Origin: Algoriphagus machipongonensis
Lineage (GTDB): Bacteria; Bacteroidota; Bacteroidia; Cytophagales; Cyclobacteriaceae
Direction: 5' to 3'
NCBI RefSeq assembly: GCF_000166275.1
Contig: NZ_CM001023.1
Location: 1,739,001-1,803,000, forward strand
DNA: 64,000 bases
Shown: positions 17,188 to 25,742 of the stretch, piece by piece
Numbering within the stretch: the first letter of the stretch is position 1
How the letters are laid out: every line of letters begins with the position of its first letter
Program-made: the position numbers and the translations under genes
The notes under the pieces: generated by a model
What the model was told of the DNA's origin: nothing
The model's database searches: none
Seen by the model: the letters and a program-made list of their open reading frames with translations, nothing else

Positions 17188-17248
17188 TCCGGTTTGCGTA
17201 TCCTGACTGAGGTCAGGAGGGTCGTGGGTTCAAATCCCGCCACCCCGA
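17187..17248 (+). pseudogene. tRNA-Pro 3' fragment 8 (last in array)
   Basis: 62 nt. The D-loop part reads GGTTTGCG instead of GGTTAGCG, otherwise like the GCG variant. Followed by a UUCG terminator (17260-17286) and the terminal spacer, whose GTCC at 17331-17334 joins unique sequence. Confidence 0.88.
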
Positions 17249-17413
17249 CTAAACATATTAGCAGTTCTTCGGAACTGCTTTTTTTATAGAAATAGCAGAA
17301 GAATTGTGGACAGTAAACTAATTATAAGCTGTCCCAGCAATGCAGGATTTTCAAACCTGACCCTAGATCATGGGACTTCTTATCCGTATAACTTTAAGAT
17401 TTTAATCCATATT

Positions 17414-17450
17414 AAAAAAAATGGATTCGCTTGAAATCAAACGAATCCAT
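17414..17450 (-). terminator. Intrinsic terminator of the haem-binding gene pair
   Basis: Nine-bp arms ATGGATTCG (17421-17429) and CGAATCCAT (17442-17450). On the minus strand the stem runs into eight T residues, 22 bp past the stop codon of the 17473-17943 gene. Confidence 0.85.
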
Positions 17451-17472
17451 CAAGGTAAAGTAGTTTTAATTT

Positions 17473-17943
17473 TTATTCATCTTCTTCCTCTACTACGATA
17501 TCCATTGCCGCCTCAGCCCACTCTATAATTAACTGCCTTTGACTATCGTCTAATTTGGCTTCTGAATGCATGGTCAAATAAATTGGTAAAGGCATATGTT
17601 CCTCCTTTACTTCTTCTATAATATCATCTAGTATCGCCAATTTATCCATCATATCTACCTCTGTCCATTGAGAAAAATTGACTTCTTCTCTACCTTCTCG
17701 GGTGTCTTTTGCTACTAGCCAGGAAGCAGGGGCAACATAAGAATACCAAGGGTATTTGGTGGTATTGCTATGACAATCATAACAAGCTGTTTTTAGTAGA
17801 TTGGAAACCTCGCCATCTACTAGTCCCGATCCCATGAGATCTTGGGGATTTTCATTTGATACCTCAGGTAGTTGATTTGGAACAAATTGGATGGCAAGGA
17901 GTATGATTCCTAATCCCAAGATAAGGTATTGCCAAATCTTCAT
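17473..17943 (-). CDS. Haem-binding domain protein with one CxxCH motif
   Basis: A 156-residue exported or membrane-anchored protein. An N-terminal hydrophobic helix (about 4-21) is followed by a haem c site CYDCH (Cys54, Cys57, His58) in the context SNTTKYPWYSYVAPASW, the signature of the Bacteroidota haem-binding domain (PF14376 type). A short acidic tail ends the protein. It probably works as a periplasmic electron carrier or sensor. It starts immediately after the stop codon of the upstream haem-binding gene, so the two form an operon. Confidence 0.85.
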   Translation of the reverse strand: MKIWQYLILGLGIILLAIQFVPNQLPEVSNENPQDLMGSGLVDGEVSNLLKTACYDCHSNTTKYPWYSYVAPASWLVAKDTREGREEVNFSQWTEVDMMDKLAILDDIIEEVKEEHMPLPIYLTMHSEAKLDDSQRQLIIEWAEAAMDIVVEEEDE

Positions 17944-18339
17944 TTACTCTCCGTTTTTCTTCTTGCGAGTACTCCAATCCAATAGGATGGTCTTCTCCTC
18001 ATCAGTCAAAGCCCCTTCTGGCTTAAATTCCAAAAACTTTTTAGGTGGCATTTCACCTTCCTCTAACACTTCACTGATTTTAGACATGGTAGCAAACTGC
18101 TTGGATTTTTTGGAGTCTTCAAATTTGTCCCAATCCAGTTTTTCTTTCCCTTTATCATTTTTTGCCTCCTCATTATGGCAACCATAGCATTTTTGCTCTA
18201 CGACAGCCTTTACCTCAGTGGGTAATTTGGGGCCTAAACCTAGTAGTTCAGGGTGGCTTTCTGCTTCAGGCTTTTGAGTGGCCTGGAAAAATAGCAGCCC
18301 GGTTATAGCTGCTCCGAATAGTAAAGAAGTTTTTTTCAT
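17944..18339 (-). CDS. Small c-type haem protein with one CxxCH motif
   Basis: A 131-residue protein with a signal peptide or anchor (MKKTSLLFGAAITGLLFF) and a haem c motif CYGCH (Cys51, Cys54, His55). A Met in GEMPPKKF may be the second axial ligand. The frame extends upstream to an ATG at 18390, but only the start at 18339 gives a proper signal sequence. It is first in a two-gene operon with a second haem-binding protein. The two probably exchange electrons, which is inference from the pairing. Confidence 0.82.
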   Translation of the reverse strand: MKKTSLLFGAAITGLLFFQATQKPEAESHPELLGLGPKLPTEVKAVVEQKCYGCHNEEAKNDKGKEKLDWDKFEDSKKSKQFATMSKISEVLEEGEMPPKKFLEFKPEGALTDEEKTILLDWSTRKKKNGE

Positions 18340-18712
18340 AGTTGTGGGTTGAAATGATTGTTTTGGAATTAATACGTTAAATAGATACAATAAGGTTTTA
18401 TTGACAATAAATATGTATAAAAATTTGATAAATGGTTCAATAATAAAATTATATATGGTTTAAGCACGCTCTGTGTCGCGGTGAATTTTATAGTTTGAAA
18501 TGACTTTTTGTTAGTATGAAAGTAAAAAAAAGATTTTTAAACTATGTATTAATACTCTTTTATTCAATGTTTTATCCGGGGAAAAATGGAAAATTGTAAT
18601 TTTTTTTATTTGTTTGTTCACTTTAAAGTGAAAATGCTTTTCGGCTAAACCAACCAAAATGGTTTTAAAATTTCACTTAACTTGGCAGAAATTTCATTAA
18701 CTCAAAATAGAA
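18340..18712. other. Intergenic region between haem-protein operon and sigma-factor gene
   Basis: An AT-rich 373-bp gap between divergent genes. It should hold both promoters. I see no gene, tRNA or strong hairpin. Confidence 0.5.
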
Positions 18713-19306
18713 TTGACCTTTTTAAACACTTCTCAATCGGTAGCGCTTGAAGCCCAAGATCATTGGGCAAATTTGCGACGCGGAGAGAAATCTTCGTTGG
18801 AGGCGATCTACAGAAGTCATGTACATGATTTGTTCAATTTTGGGATGAGGATTCACTCAGATGAAACACTCGTAAAAGATTCCATCCAAGATGTTTTTAT
18901 TGATCTATGGAATTATCGCTCCAAGCTTTGTTCGGATGTAGTGGTTAAACAATACCTTTTCAAGGCCCTTTCTAATAGAATTCAAAAGGAGCTTGGGAAA
19001 AGTGCGAAACGATCTGCCATTCATTGGATGTCCGAGCAAGAGACCTTGATTAGCTCACCGGAACAGGATTTAATAAATGATCAACAAAGCTCAGAGCTAA
19101 GCTCCAAAATGAGAGAAGCCCTGGAAGATTTGCCTATAAGACAAAAAGAAGTGATTCAATACCTGTATTTTGAGAAATTGAGTTACGAGGATACCTCTCG
19201 TTTACTTGATATTACAATACGCTCTACTTACACACTTGCCTGGAAGGCTATCAATGCGCTGAAAAAATCAATTTTAGTATTTATTACCTATTGTTTCATT
19301 TTGTGA
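18713..19306 (+). CDS. ECF RNA polymerase sigma factor (FecI-like)
   Basis: A 197-residue extracytoplasmic-function sigma factor. Region 2 covers about 27-95 (AIYRSHVHDLFNFGMRIH, VKDSIQDVFIDLWNYR) and region 4 about 130-185 (LPIRQKEVIQYLYFEKLSYEDTSRLLDI). The only upstream in-frame start is TTG at 18713, so I accept a non-ATG start; the next Met would delete region 2.1. Next to it are a FecR anti-sigma factor and an STN-containing SusC receptor, the standard arrangement for cell-surface signalling in Bacteroidota. It probably drives the SusC operon. Confidence 0.9.
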   Translation: MTFLNTSQSVALEAQDHWANLRRGEKSSLEAIYRSHVHDLFNFGMRIHSDETLVKDSIQDVFIDLWNYRSKLCSDVVVKQYLFKALSNRIQKELGKSAKRSAIHWMSEQETLISSPEQDLINDQQSSELSSKMREALEDLPIRQKEVIQYLYFEKLSYEDTSRLLDITIRSTYTLAWKAINALKKSILVFITYCFIL

Positions 19307-19460
19307 TAATAAGTAAAATCCGAAAGTAATCAGTGTTTTTTTTAAAGATTTCACAATCGATTGCGAAAATTATTGATAGAAGTGGAAATGTTAAAAAATA
19401 TAAATTTTTTAAAGGATAACTTTTAGATGATCTGTCCTTAATGTAGTGAATAGCCACATT

Positions 19461-20543
19461 ATGGATAAATCAAATTTCACAGTAGAAGATTTTGTCTTGG
19501 ACTCTGATTTTAGAGAATGGATCCTTTTTCCAAACAAAAGGAGAAATCTAAAATGGGAGGATTATATAAATAAAAACCCTCAGAGCTTAGAGAATATTCG
19601 TGTTGCTCGGCAGATTGTTTTAAATATGCCAGCTTCGAATTATAAGATGGATGAGCATCAGGTAGATGGGCTTTGGGATGCCATAGAAGGTAAGCTTGAA
19701 ACTAATGAGAAGATTCCTGAAGAGTCAGAAAGTTTGCCTTTAAATTCTCAAGCTACAATTTCCCGATTCGAAAAGCAGCAATCAAATACTAGATCTAAAT
19801 TCAACTTCTTAAAAGTTGCCGCGATTTTAGTGTTCGGTTTAATATTAGGCTTATTGTATTATTCTCAAGCACCAGAAGAGGAAACGCCAGAAGTACATTG
19901 GCTTACTTTTTCGACTAAGCCTGGAGTAAAGTCCTCTCTCAAATTGAGTGATGGTACAGTGGTAAAGCTTAATTCAGGGAGTACCATTAAATATGTAAAG
20001 GATTTTGTAGGAGATACCCGTGAGATATTTTTGGAAGGAGAGGCATTTTTTGAGGTTGCCCATGATACCTTAAAACCATTTATTGTTCATACCCAAGATA
20101 TTTCTACCAAGGCTTTGGGGACTTCTTTTAATATCAAGGCAGGTCAGGGAGGAAAGATTGCGATCTCATTAATTACAGGAAAGGTAGAGGTGAAATCAGA
20201 AGATGTACCTGACTTTTTGGATTACCTGATTCCGGGTGAGCAGATACAGGCATTGGCTCATAGTAAGTCTTGGGAAAAAAGTGCTTTTGACTCTGAAAGA
20301 GTCATGGCTTGGCTAGACCAAACCATCATTTTTGATAAAACTCCATTGCCAGAAGCAGTTAAGATGCTGGAAAATTGGTTTGGGGTAGAAATCTCAATAC
20401 TCAATTTCGAAGACGAAAACCTGACGATCTCAGGTAAATATAAAGGAGAGACTTTGAATAATATTCTTGATGGCTTGAGTTATACCGCAAGGTTTAACTA
20501 TGAAATAAAAGGCAAAGAGATTCAAATTAATTTTCAACAATAA
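19461..20543 (+). CDS. FecR-family anti-sigma factor
   Basis: A 360-residue inner-membrane anti-sigma factor. It has a cytoplasmic N-terminal sigma-binding part (about 1-110), one transmembrane helix (about 118-136, VAAILVFGLILGLLYY), a periplasmic FecR domain (about 145-245, KSSLKLSDGTVVKLNSGS and EGEAFFEVAHD) and a C-terminal DUF4974-type domain (about 280-355). The last domain is the usual contact for the STN domain of the receptor. A GTG five codons upstream is an alternative start. It lies between the sigma factor and the receptor genes and relays substrate binding to the sigma factor. Confidence 0.92.
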   Translation: MDKSNFTVEDFVLDSDFREWILFPNKRRNLKWEDYINKNPQSLENIRVARQIVLNMPASNYKMDEHQVDGLWDAIEGKLETNEKIPEESESLPLNSQATISRFEKQQSNTRSKFNFLKVAAILVFGLILGLLYYSQAPEEETPEVHWLTFSTKPGVKSSLKLSDGTVVKLNSGSTIKYVKDFVGDTREIFLEGEAFFEVAHDTLKPFIVHTQDISTKALGTSFNIKAGQGGKIAISLITGKVEVKSEDVPDFLDYLIPGEQIQALAHSKSWEKSAFDSERVMAWLDQTIIFDKTPLPEAVKMLENWFGVEISILNFEDENLTISGKYKGETLNNILDGLSYTARFNYEIKGKEIQINFQQ

Positions 20544-20699
20544 CCCCCTATTTATTTTATGCAGAAAAACCAACTTAAAGTAAAAGCAAGAAGACTGAAG
20601 ATGCGCGAACATCTCCAGTCTGAGGTTTCAGAATGTTTGTTAAAACACTCTGGATTTTAGAATAAACCACTCAAAATAGTTTAAACCAAAATTAAAGTT

Positions 20700-23600
20700 A
20701 TGAAAAATGACATACGGTTACGCATTTTAACGATGTCTAAGAGATTTTTACTTTTAATCTTAGTGAAATGCCTTACTCTAGATGTTCTTTTGGCAAATCC
20801 AGCCAAGGTTCAGGACAAAAGAATGGATGAGGTGTACATGAGCATGCATTTTCAGAATGCAACTATTGAGGAAGCATTTAAGCAAATAGAAGCTGCTTCC
20901 GGATTTAACTTTGTTTATACCAATAAGGAAATCAAGGGAGTTCCTAAGGTAGCACTACAAGTGAATACCAATGTTTTTGATGCTTTGGTGACATTATCCC
21001 GTCAAACTAAGCTGGAATTTAGACAGATCAATGAGAATATTGTTGTTCGAAAGAAAGATGTCTATGTTCCTGAAACTGCGGTTGTGATTGAAGAAGCAGC
21101 TGCGATTTCTGTTTCTGGTGTAGTAGTAGATGAATCTAACATGCCACTTCCAGGGGTGACCATCATCGAAAAAGGCACAACCAACGGTACAGTAACTGAT
21201 ATCGATGGTAATTTTTCTTTGGAAGTAAATTCTAGCGAATCCATTTTGACCTTCTCATTTATTGGGATGGAGTCCATTGAAATGGCAGTAGGTGAAAGAA
21301 GAACTTTCAATATTACCATGCTTGATGATATTCAGTCGCTTAATGAAGTGGTTGTGATCGGATATGGTACCCAAACTAAAAAGGAGATTACTTCTGCTGT
21401 TGCAAACGTTTCAAGCGAGGATTTTGTGCAGACAGGTGTCCGCTCTCCAATGGAGTTGATTCAAGGTAAAGTAGCAGGTCTGAATATCATCAGAACTCAG
21501 GGTAGTAACCCAAATGCAGGTACAGATATTCAACTTAGAGGTCTTACTTCAGTGGAAGGAACTACTCAGCCATTGATCGTCATCGATGGTATTCCAGGTG
21601 GTAATCTTGACCTATTGCAGCAAGATGATATCGCTACGTTTGACGTATTGAAAGATGGATCTGCAGCAGCTATTTACGGTACTCGAGGTAATGCAGGTGT
21701 AATCTTGATTACAACTAAAAAAGGAAAATCAGGTCAAGCTAGATTTGATTACTCTACTTATTTCCAAAGAGAATTTGTGGATAGAAGACCTGATAACTTA
21801 ACTGCTGACGAATACCGTGATCTAATTGATCAGGGGTTAGTGGATGAGCAGAATGATTTTGGAACATCTACTGATTTATATGACGAGCTAATAAACAAGG
21901 AGAACTTAAGTCAGTATCACAATTTTGCAGCTTCTGGTGGAAGTGAAAATAGTAACTACAGAGTTTCCTTCTTCTTCAACGATGCTGAAGGTATCGCTAA
22001 AGAAAATAGCAGAAAGCAGTATGGTGGTAGAATGAGCTTCAGCCAGACAGGTCTTCAGGATCGATTGACCTTGGCAACCAATATGGCTGTTAACCTTTTC
22101 GATGCAAATAGACTTGGTGGAGGAGGCGGTGACTTCGAGCAAGCCATCCAAAGAAACCCAACCGCTCCAATTTATAATGAGGACGGTTCTTTTGTAGAAA
22201 CTGAGGCTTACAATAACTACAACCCACTTTCGAGGTTTGCCAATAGAATAAGTGAGCGTAAGCAATTGAACTTATCTGGTGATGTGAGATTGACACTTGA
22301 AATCATGGAAGGTTTGACAGCTTCTGTATTTGGAGCACATCAGAGACGTACTTACAATGATCGTTATTACCAGTCAATGAATGACTTTGCGAACAGACCT
22401 GCTTCCCAATATCAAGGAACCGGTTATGCTTCCAAATACAATTATATAAACTGGAATAATACCTTAGAGGCGACAGTAAACTATAAGAGAATTTTCAATT
22501 TGGATCACAGTTTAGATGTGATTGGTGGGTATAGCTACCAGTATTTTACTACTGAAACATTCAATGTAAACAACAGTGGTTTTACTACTGATGGATTCTT
22601 GGATTGGAACTTGTCTGCTGGTTCTGCTATCAACAATACGTTACTTCCAAGACCAGGGATGGATTCCTTTAAGGATGACAATACCTTGATCGCATTCTTT
22701 GGTAGAGCAAGCTATTCTTATAAGGATAAGTATTTTGCTCAGGCTACTTTGAGAAGAGAAGGTTCATCTAAATTCGGAGAAAACCACAAATGGGGTAATT
22801 TCCCTGCGGTATCTGTAGGTTGGGCTTTATCTGAAGAAAGCTTTTTGAGCAGTAGTTCTACTGTGAACAACTTGAAAATGAGATTAGGATATGGTGTTAC
22901 TGGTAACCAGGGTATCGGAAACTATCTTTCTCTTGTGACTTTGGGTACTGGTGGAGTTTACCCACAAGAAGGTGTTTACTACCAAACTTATGGAGCAGCT
23001 AGAAATCCAAACCCTGACTTAAGATGGGAGAAAAAGAAAGAGTGGAACCTTGGTTTTGACTTCTTACTATTCAACAGAAAGCTGACGGGTTCATTGGACT
23101 TCTACACAAGAAATACGGAAGATCTTCTTTATAACTACACAGCGCAGCAACCTGCTTTTGTAAAAGGTTCATTGTTTACCAATGTGGGTACTATCAATAA
23201 CAGAGGTATTGAGCTTTACTTAAGTTCTCAGATCATGGAGAGAGGGGATTTCACTTGGCAAATGGACTTGACTGCAAATACGCAGATCAATGAAATTACA
23301 TCTCTTTCAAACGATGTGTTCACTGTTTCTTGGATTGAAACAGGAGGACTTCCTAGCCCAGGTAATTTGGGTAATGCTATCCGAGTAGAAGAAGGTGGAG
23401 CTGTAGGTAACTTCTATGGTAAAAAATTCGCAGGATTCAACGAAGATGGAAAATGGTTATTCTACAAAGCTGATGGATCTACTGGTACTGCTGGTGAGAT
23501 GAGTCAGGAAGATTTGACTATCATCGGTAACGGTGTACCTAAGTATATGGCATCATTAAACAATGTCTTCAGATACAAAGGTTTTGATTTCACTGTATTC

Positions 23601-23984
23601 TTCAGAGGTAAATTTGACTTTGATATCTTGAATACCAAGGAGATGTACTTTGGAAATAAGAGATGGTTGCCAAATAACTTGCTTTCAAGTGCTGTTAACA
23701 AGCACGTGGAGTTAGATGATGACCCTCAATACTCTGATTACTATTTAGAGAATGGATCATTTGTGAAGCTTGACAATATTACATTGGGCTATACATTTAA
23801 AGTAGATGGTAAGTATGTGAAAAACCTTCGCGTATATGCTGCAGGGCGTAATATCGCCACCTTCACAGGATATTCAGGTCTTGATCCTGAACTTCAGGAT
23901 GCTGGATTTACTACAGGTATAGATGGCAGAGGTTTCTACCCTCGTACTAAAAGTTTTACAGTAGGTCTAAATATTGGATTTTAA
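20700..23984 (+). CDS. SusC-family TonB-dependent receptor with STN signalling domain
   Basis: A 1094-residue outer-membrane transporter and signal transducer. After a signal peptide (about 1-35) comes an STN domain (about 48-122, with NATIEEAFKQIEAASGFNFVYTN), then a carboxypeptidase-D-like domain (about 131-205), a TonB box (LNEVVVIGYGTQ), a plug domain (about 220-345) and the barrel. The STN domain marks it as the receptor that contacts the FecR protein encoded upstream. It is followed 13 bp later by its SusD partner. Which sugar or glycoside it imports is not evident; the downstream enzymes suggest an oxidised glycoside or related compound. Confidence 0.95.
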   Translation: MKNDIRLRILTMSKRFLLLILVKCLTLDVLLANPAKVQDKRMDEVYMSMHFQNATIEEAFKQIEAASGFNFVYTNKEIKGVPKVALQVNTNVFDALVTLSRQTKLEFRQINENIVVRKKDVYVPETAVVIEEAAAISVSGVVVDESNMPLPGVTIIEKGTTNGTVTDIDGNFSLEVNSSESILTFSFIGMESIEMAVGERRTFNITMLDDIQSLNEVVVIGYGTQTKKEITSAVANVSSEDFVQTGVRSPMELIQGKVAGLNIIRTQGSNPNAGTDIQLRGLTSVEGTTQPLIVIDGIPGGNLDLLQQDDIATFDVLKDGSAAAIYGTRGNAGVILITTKKGKSGQARFDYSTYFQREFVDRRPDNLTADEYRDLIDQGLVDEQNDFGTSTDLYDELINKENLSQYHNFAASGGSENSNYRVSFFFNDAEGIAKENSRKQYGGRMSFSQTGLQDRLTLATNMAVNLFDANRLGGGGGDFEQAIQRNPTAPIYNEDGSFVETEAYNNYNPLSRFANRISERKQLNLSGDVRLTLEIMEGLTASVFGAHQRRTYNDRYYQSMNDFANRPASQYQGTGYASKYNYINWNNTLEATVNYKRIFNLDHSLDVIGGYSYQYFTTETFNVNNSGFTTDGFLDWNLSAGSAINNTLLPRPGMDSFKDDNTLIAFFGRASYSYKDKYFAQATLRREGSSKFGENHKWGNFPAVSVGWALSEESFLSSSSTVNNLKMRLGYGVTGNQGIGNYLSLVTLGTGGVYPQEGVYYQTYGAARNPNPDLRWEKKKEWNLGFDFLLFNRKLTGSLDFYTRNTEDLLYNYTAQQPAFVKGSLFTNVGTINNRGIELYLSSQIMERGDFTWQMDLTANTQINEITSLSNDVFTVSWIETGGLPSPGNLGNAIRVEEGGAVGNFYGKKFAGFNEDGKWLFYKADGSTGTAGEMSQEDLTIIGNGVPKYMASLNNVFRYKGFDFTVFFRGKFDFDILNTKEMYFGNKRWLPNNLLSSAVNKHVELDDDPQYSDYYLENGSFVKLDNITLGYTFKVDGKYVKNLRVYAAGRNIATFTGYSGLDPELQDAGFTTGIDGRGFYPRTKSFTVGLNIGF

Positions 23985-23997
23985 TTAAGGAGAAATC

Positions 23998-25620
23998 ATG
24001 AGAAAATATTTCAATAAACTATCCGCTGCTTTAACTCCAGTTGCCCTTTTGGCTACGGTATCTTGTACCGATTTGGATGAGACGATATACAGCGAATTAT
24101 CAAAAAATAATTTCTACAACAGTAAAGTAGAAATTATGCAAGGTGTACTTAGACCATTTACCCATATGCAGGCTTGGCTTGCTCCTACGGGACAAAGTGG
24201 CTATTACTATCACACAGAATCTGCTGCAGATCAAATTGCTTGGCCTCAAAAAGGTCGTCATGGATATGATGGTGGTGATCACGTTCGTTTACACCGCCAT
24301 GAGTGGACTCCACAGGAAAACCGATTGAGAGGTTCCTGGAGTCTAATGTGGGAGGGATTAGGCTATGTCAATGCCCTTTTAGCAGACTTCGAAGATGTGG
24401 ATTATGCTGCAGCAGGTCTGACAGAAGCAGAGATGGAGTCAATTCTTGCTGAAGTAAGAGTAATGCGTGCATTCCATTACATGAAAATCATGGATATGTG
24501 GGGTAATGTGCCTATCGTGACCACGGTGGGTGAACCTCTTAACCCAGAGACAAGTTCAAGTGCAGAAGTATTCCAGTTTGTGGAGCAAGAGCTCTTGGAC
24601 AATGTTGAAAAACTACAGCCACTTTCTCAGGCATTGGTAGGAAGAGTTTCTAAAGCCGCTGGTTATGCAATGCTTTCTGAACTTTATCTAAATGCTGAGG
24701 TTTGGGCTGGTACTCCGAGATATGATGATTGTATCAAATATTCTGATAAAGTAATCAATGGTGAAGGTGGAAGCTTGACTGGAAATATGAGTTTAGATCC
24801 GTCTATTCTAGGTCCTTTCAGCAATCAAAATCAATACTCACCAGAAAACATCTTCCAATTTGCTTTTAGCCGTGATGGTGGATTTACTTTCAACTGGGCT
24901 GGTTTCTTCTTTGGATATGGAAATATGTCACGTGCTTTGAATGTTACTTATAGTGGCTGGAATGCATTTGTGGTAACTCCAAATGCATTCGATGCATATG
25001 AAGAAAATGATATGAGAAAGCAGGAGTGGTTCCTATTTGGACCGCAATATGATTACGAAACTGGTGAGCCAATCCTAGGAACTGAGGAGTGGGCAGATCA
25101 GCCTTTGGTATACGTGAATAATATCCGTAGAAATTCTGAAGGAGCAACTGGTGAAGGATCTATGACAGAAGGTGAAGAAAACTCCGGTGCAAGATTTAAT
25201 AAATATAGATCCGGAACTTCTGATGAAGAAGGTACTTACTGGGAGAATGATTATGTGATTTATCGTTTGACTGAAATTTACTTCAACAAAGCAGAAGCAT
25301 TGATGAGAAAAAATGGTGGAGCAGCTACATCTGAGGCTGTTGCATTAATCAACGAATCAAGAAAAAGAGCTTTTGATGATGCTGATTGGTCAAGTGAAGC
25401 ATATACAACTTCTACATTAACATTAGACGAACTGCTTGCAGAACGAGGTAGAGAGTTTATCTTTGAGGGCAAAAGAAGAGCTGATTTAATCAGATTCGGT
25501 GAATTTACTTCTGGAACTTGGTGGGATAAGGATGCTTCCGAACCAACGAGAGCATTGTTCCCAATTCCTCATATTCACCTTGCTTTGAATCCTAATCTAG
25601 TTCAAAACCCAGGTTATTAA
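23998..25620 (+). CDS. RagB/SusD-family nutrient-uptake lipoprotein
   Basis: A 540-residue outer-membrane lipoprotein that forms the lid of the SusC transporter encoded 13 bp upstream. The signal peptide ends LLATVSCTDLDE (lipobox Cys). The N-terminal SusD part has LRGSWSLMWEGLGYVNALL and EVRVMRAFHYMKIMDMWGNVPIV, and the C-terminal RagB part has LTEIYFNKAEALMRKNG and LLAERGREFIFEGKRRADLIRFG, all classic SusD signatures. It ends with LFPIPHIHLALNPNLVQNPGY, the usual family C-terminus. Confidence 0.95.
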   Translation: MRKYFNKLSAALTPVALLATVSCTDLDETIYSELSKNNFYNSKVEIMQGVLRPFTHMQAWLAPTGQSGYYYHTESAADQIAWPQKGRHGYDGGDHVRLHRHEWTPQENRLRGSWSLMWEGLGYVNALLADFEDVDYAAAGLTEAEMESILAEVRVMRAFHYMKIMDMWGNVPIVTTVGEPLNPETSSSAEVFQFVEQELLDNVEKLQPLSQALVGRVSKAAGYAMLSELYLNAEVWAGTPRYDDCIKYSDKVINGEGGSLTGNMSLDPSILGPFSNQNQYSPENIFQFAFSRDGGFTFNWAGFFFGYGNMSRALNVTYSGWNAFVVTPNAFDAYEENDMRKQEWFLFGPQYDYETGEPILGTEEWADQPLVYVNNIRRNSEGATGEGSMTEGEENSGARFNKYRSGTSDEEGTYWENDYVIYRLTEIYFNKAEALMRKNGGAATSEAVALINESRKRAFDDADWSSEAYTTSTLTLDELLAERGREFIFEGKRRADLIRFGEFTSGTWWDKDASEPTRALFPIPHIHLALNPNLVQNPGY

Positions 25621-25742
25621 TCTAAAGTATAGATAGCCAGGGTTAAATAAGAAGTTTTGTGGGAAGGTTTTTGCTTTCCTACAAGACTTCTTCTTATATA
25701 AAGCCATAATAACCACTTGTTATTAATTAATTATCTAATCAA

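Larger units (their letters stand above)
15218..17334 (+). repeat. tRNA-Pro / GIY-YIG tandem array
   Basis: A 2.1-kb array built from two modules that both begin with the 62-nt tRNA-Pro 3' fragment and the UUCG terminator. The short module (144 bp) adds a spacer containing the inverted repeat GGACAG/CTGTCC. The long module (416-417 bp) adds an ~78-bp leader and a GIY-YIG nuclease gene. Module order after the intact tRNA is short, long, short, long, short, short, short, long, short. A 561-bp long+short block is duplicated nearly exactly (15361 to 15922 to 16483). Every module boundary carries GTCC, including the last one, where GTCC joins chromosomal CAGCAATG. Confidence 0.9.

Noticed and set aside
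15361..17248. Eight further tRNA-Pro genes
   Set aside because: Each copy lacks the 5' acceptor strand and 5' D stem, and the upstream sequence offers no complementary strand, so no cloverleaf can form.
15218..17334. CRISPR array
   Set aside because: The units are 144 bp or more, the spacers are themselves repeated and the repeats are tRNA pieces; no cas genes are near.
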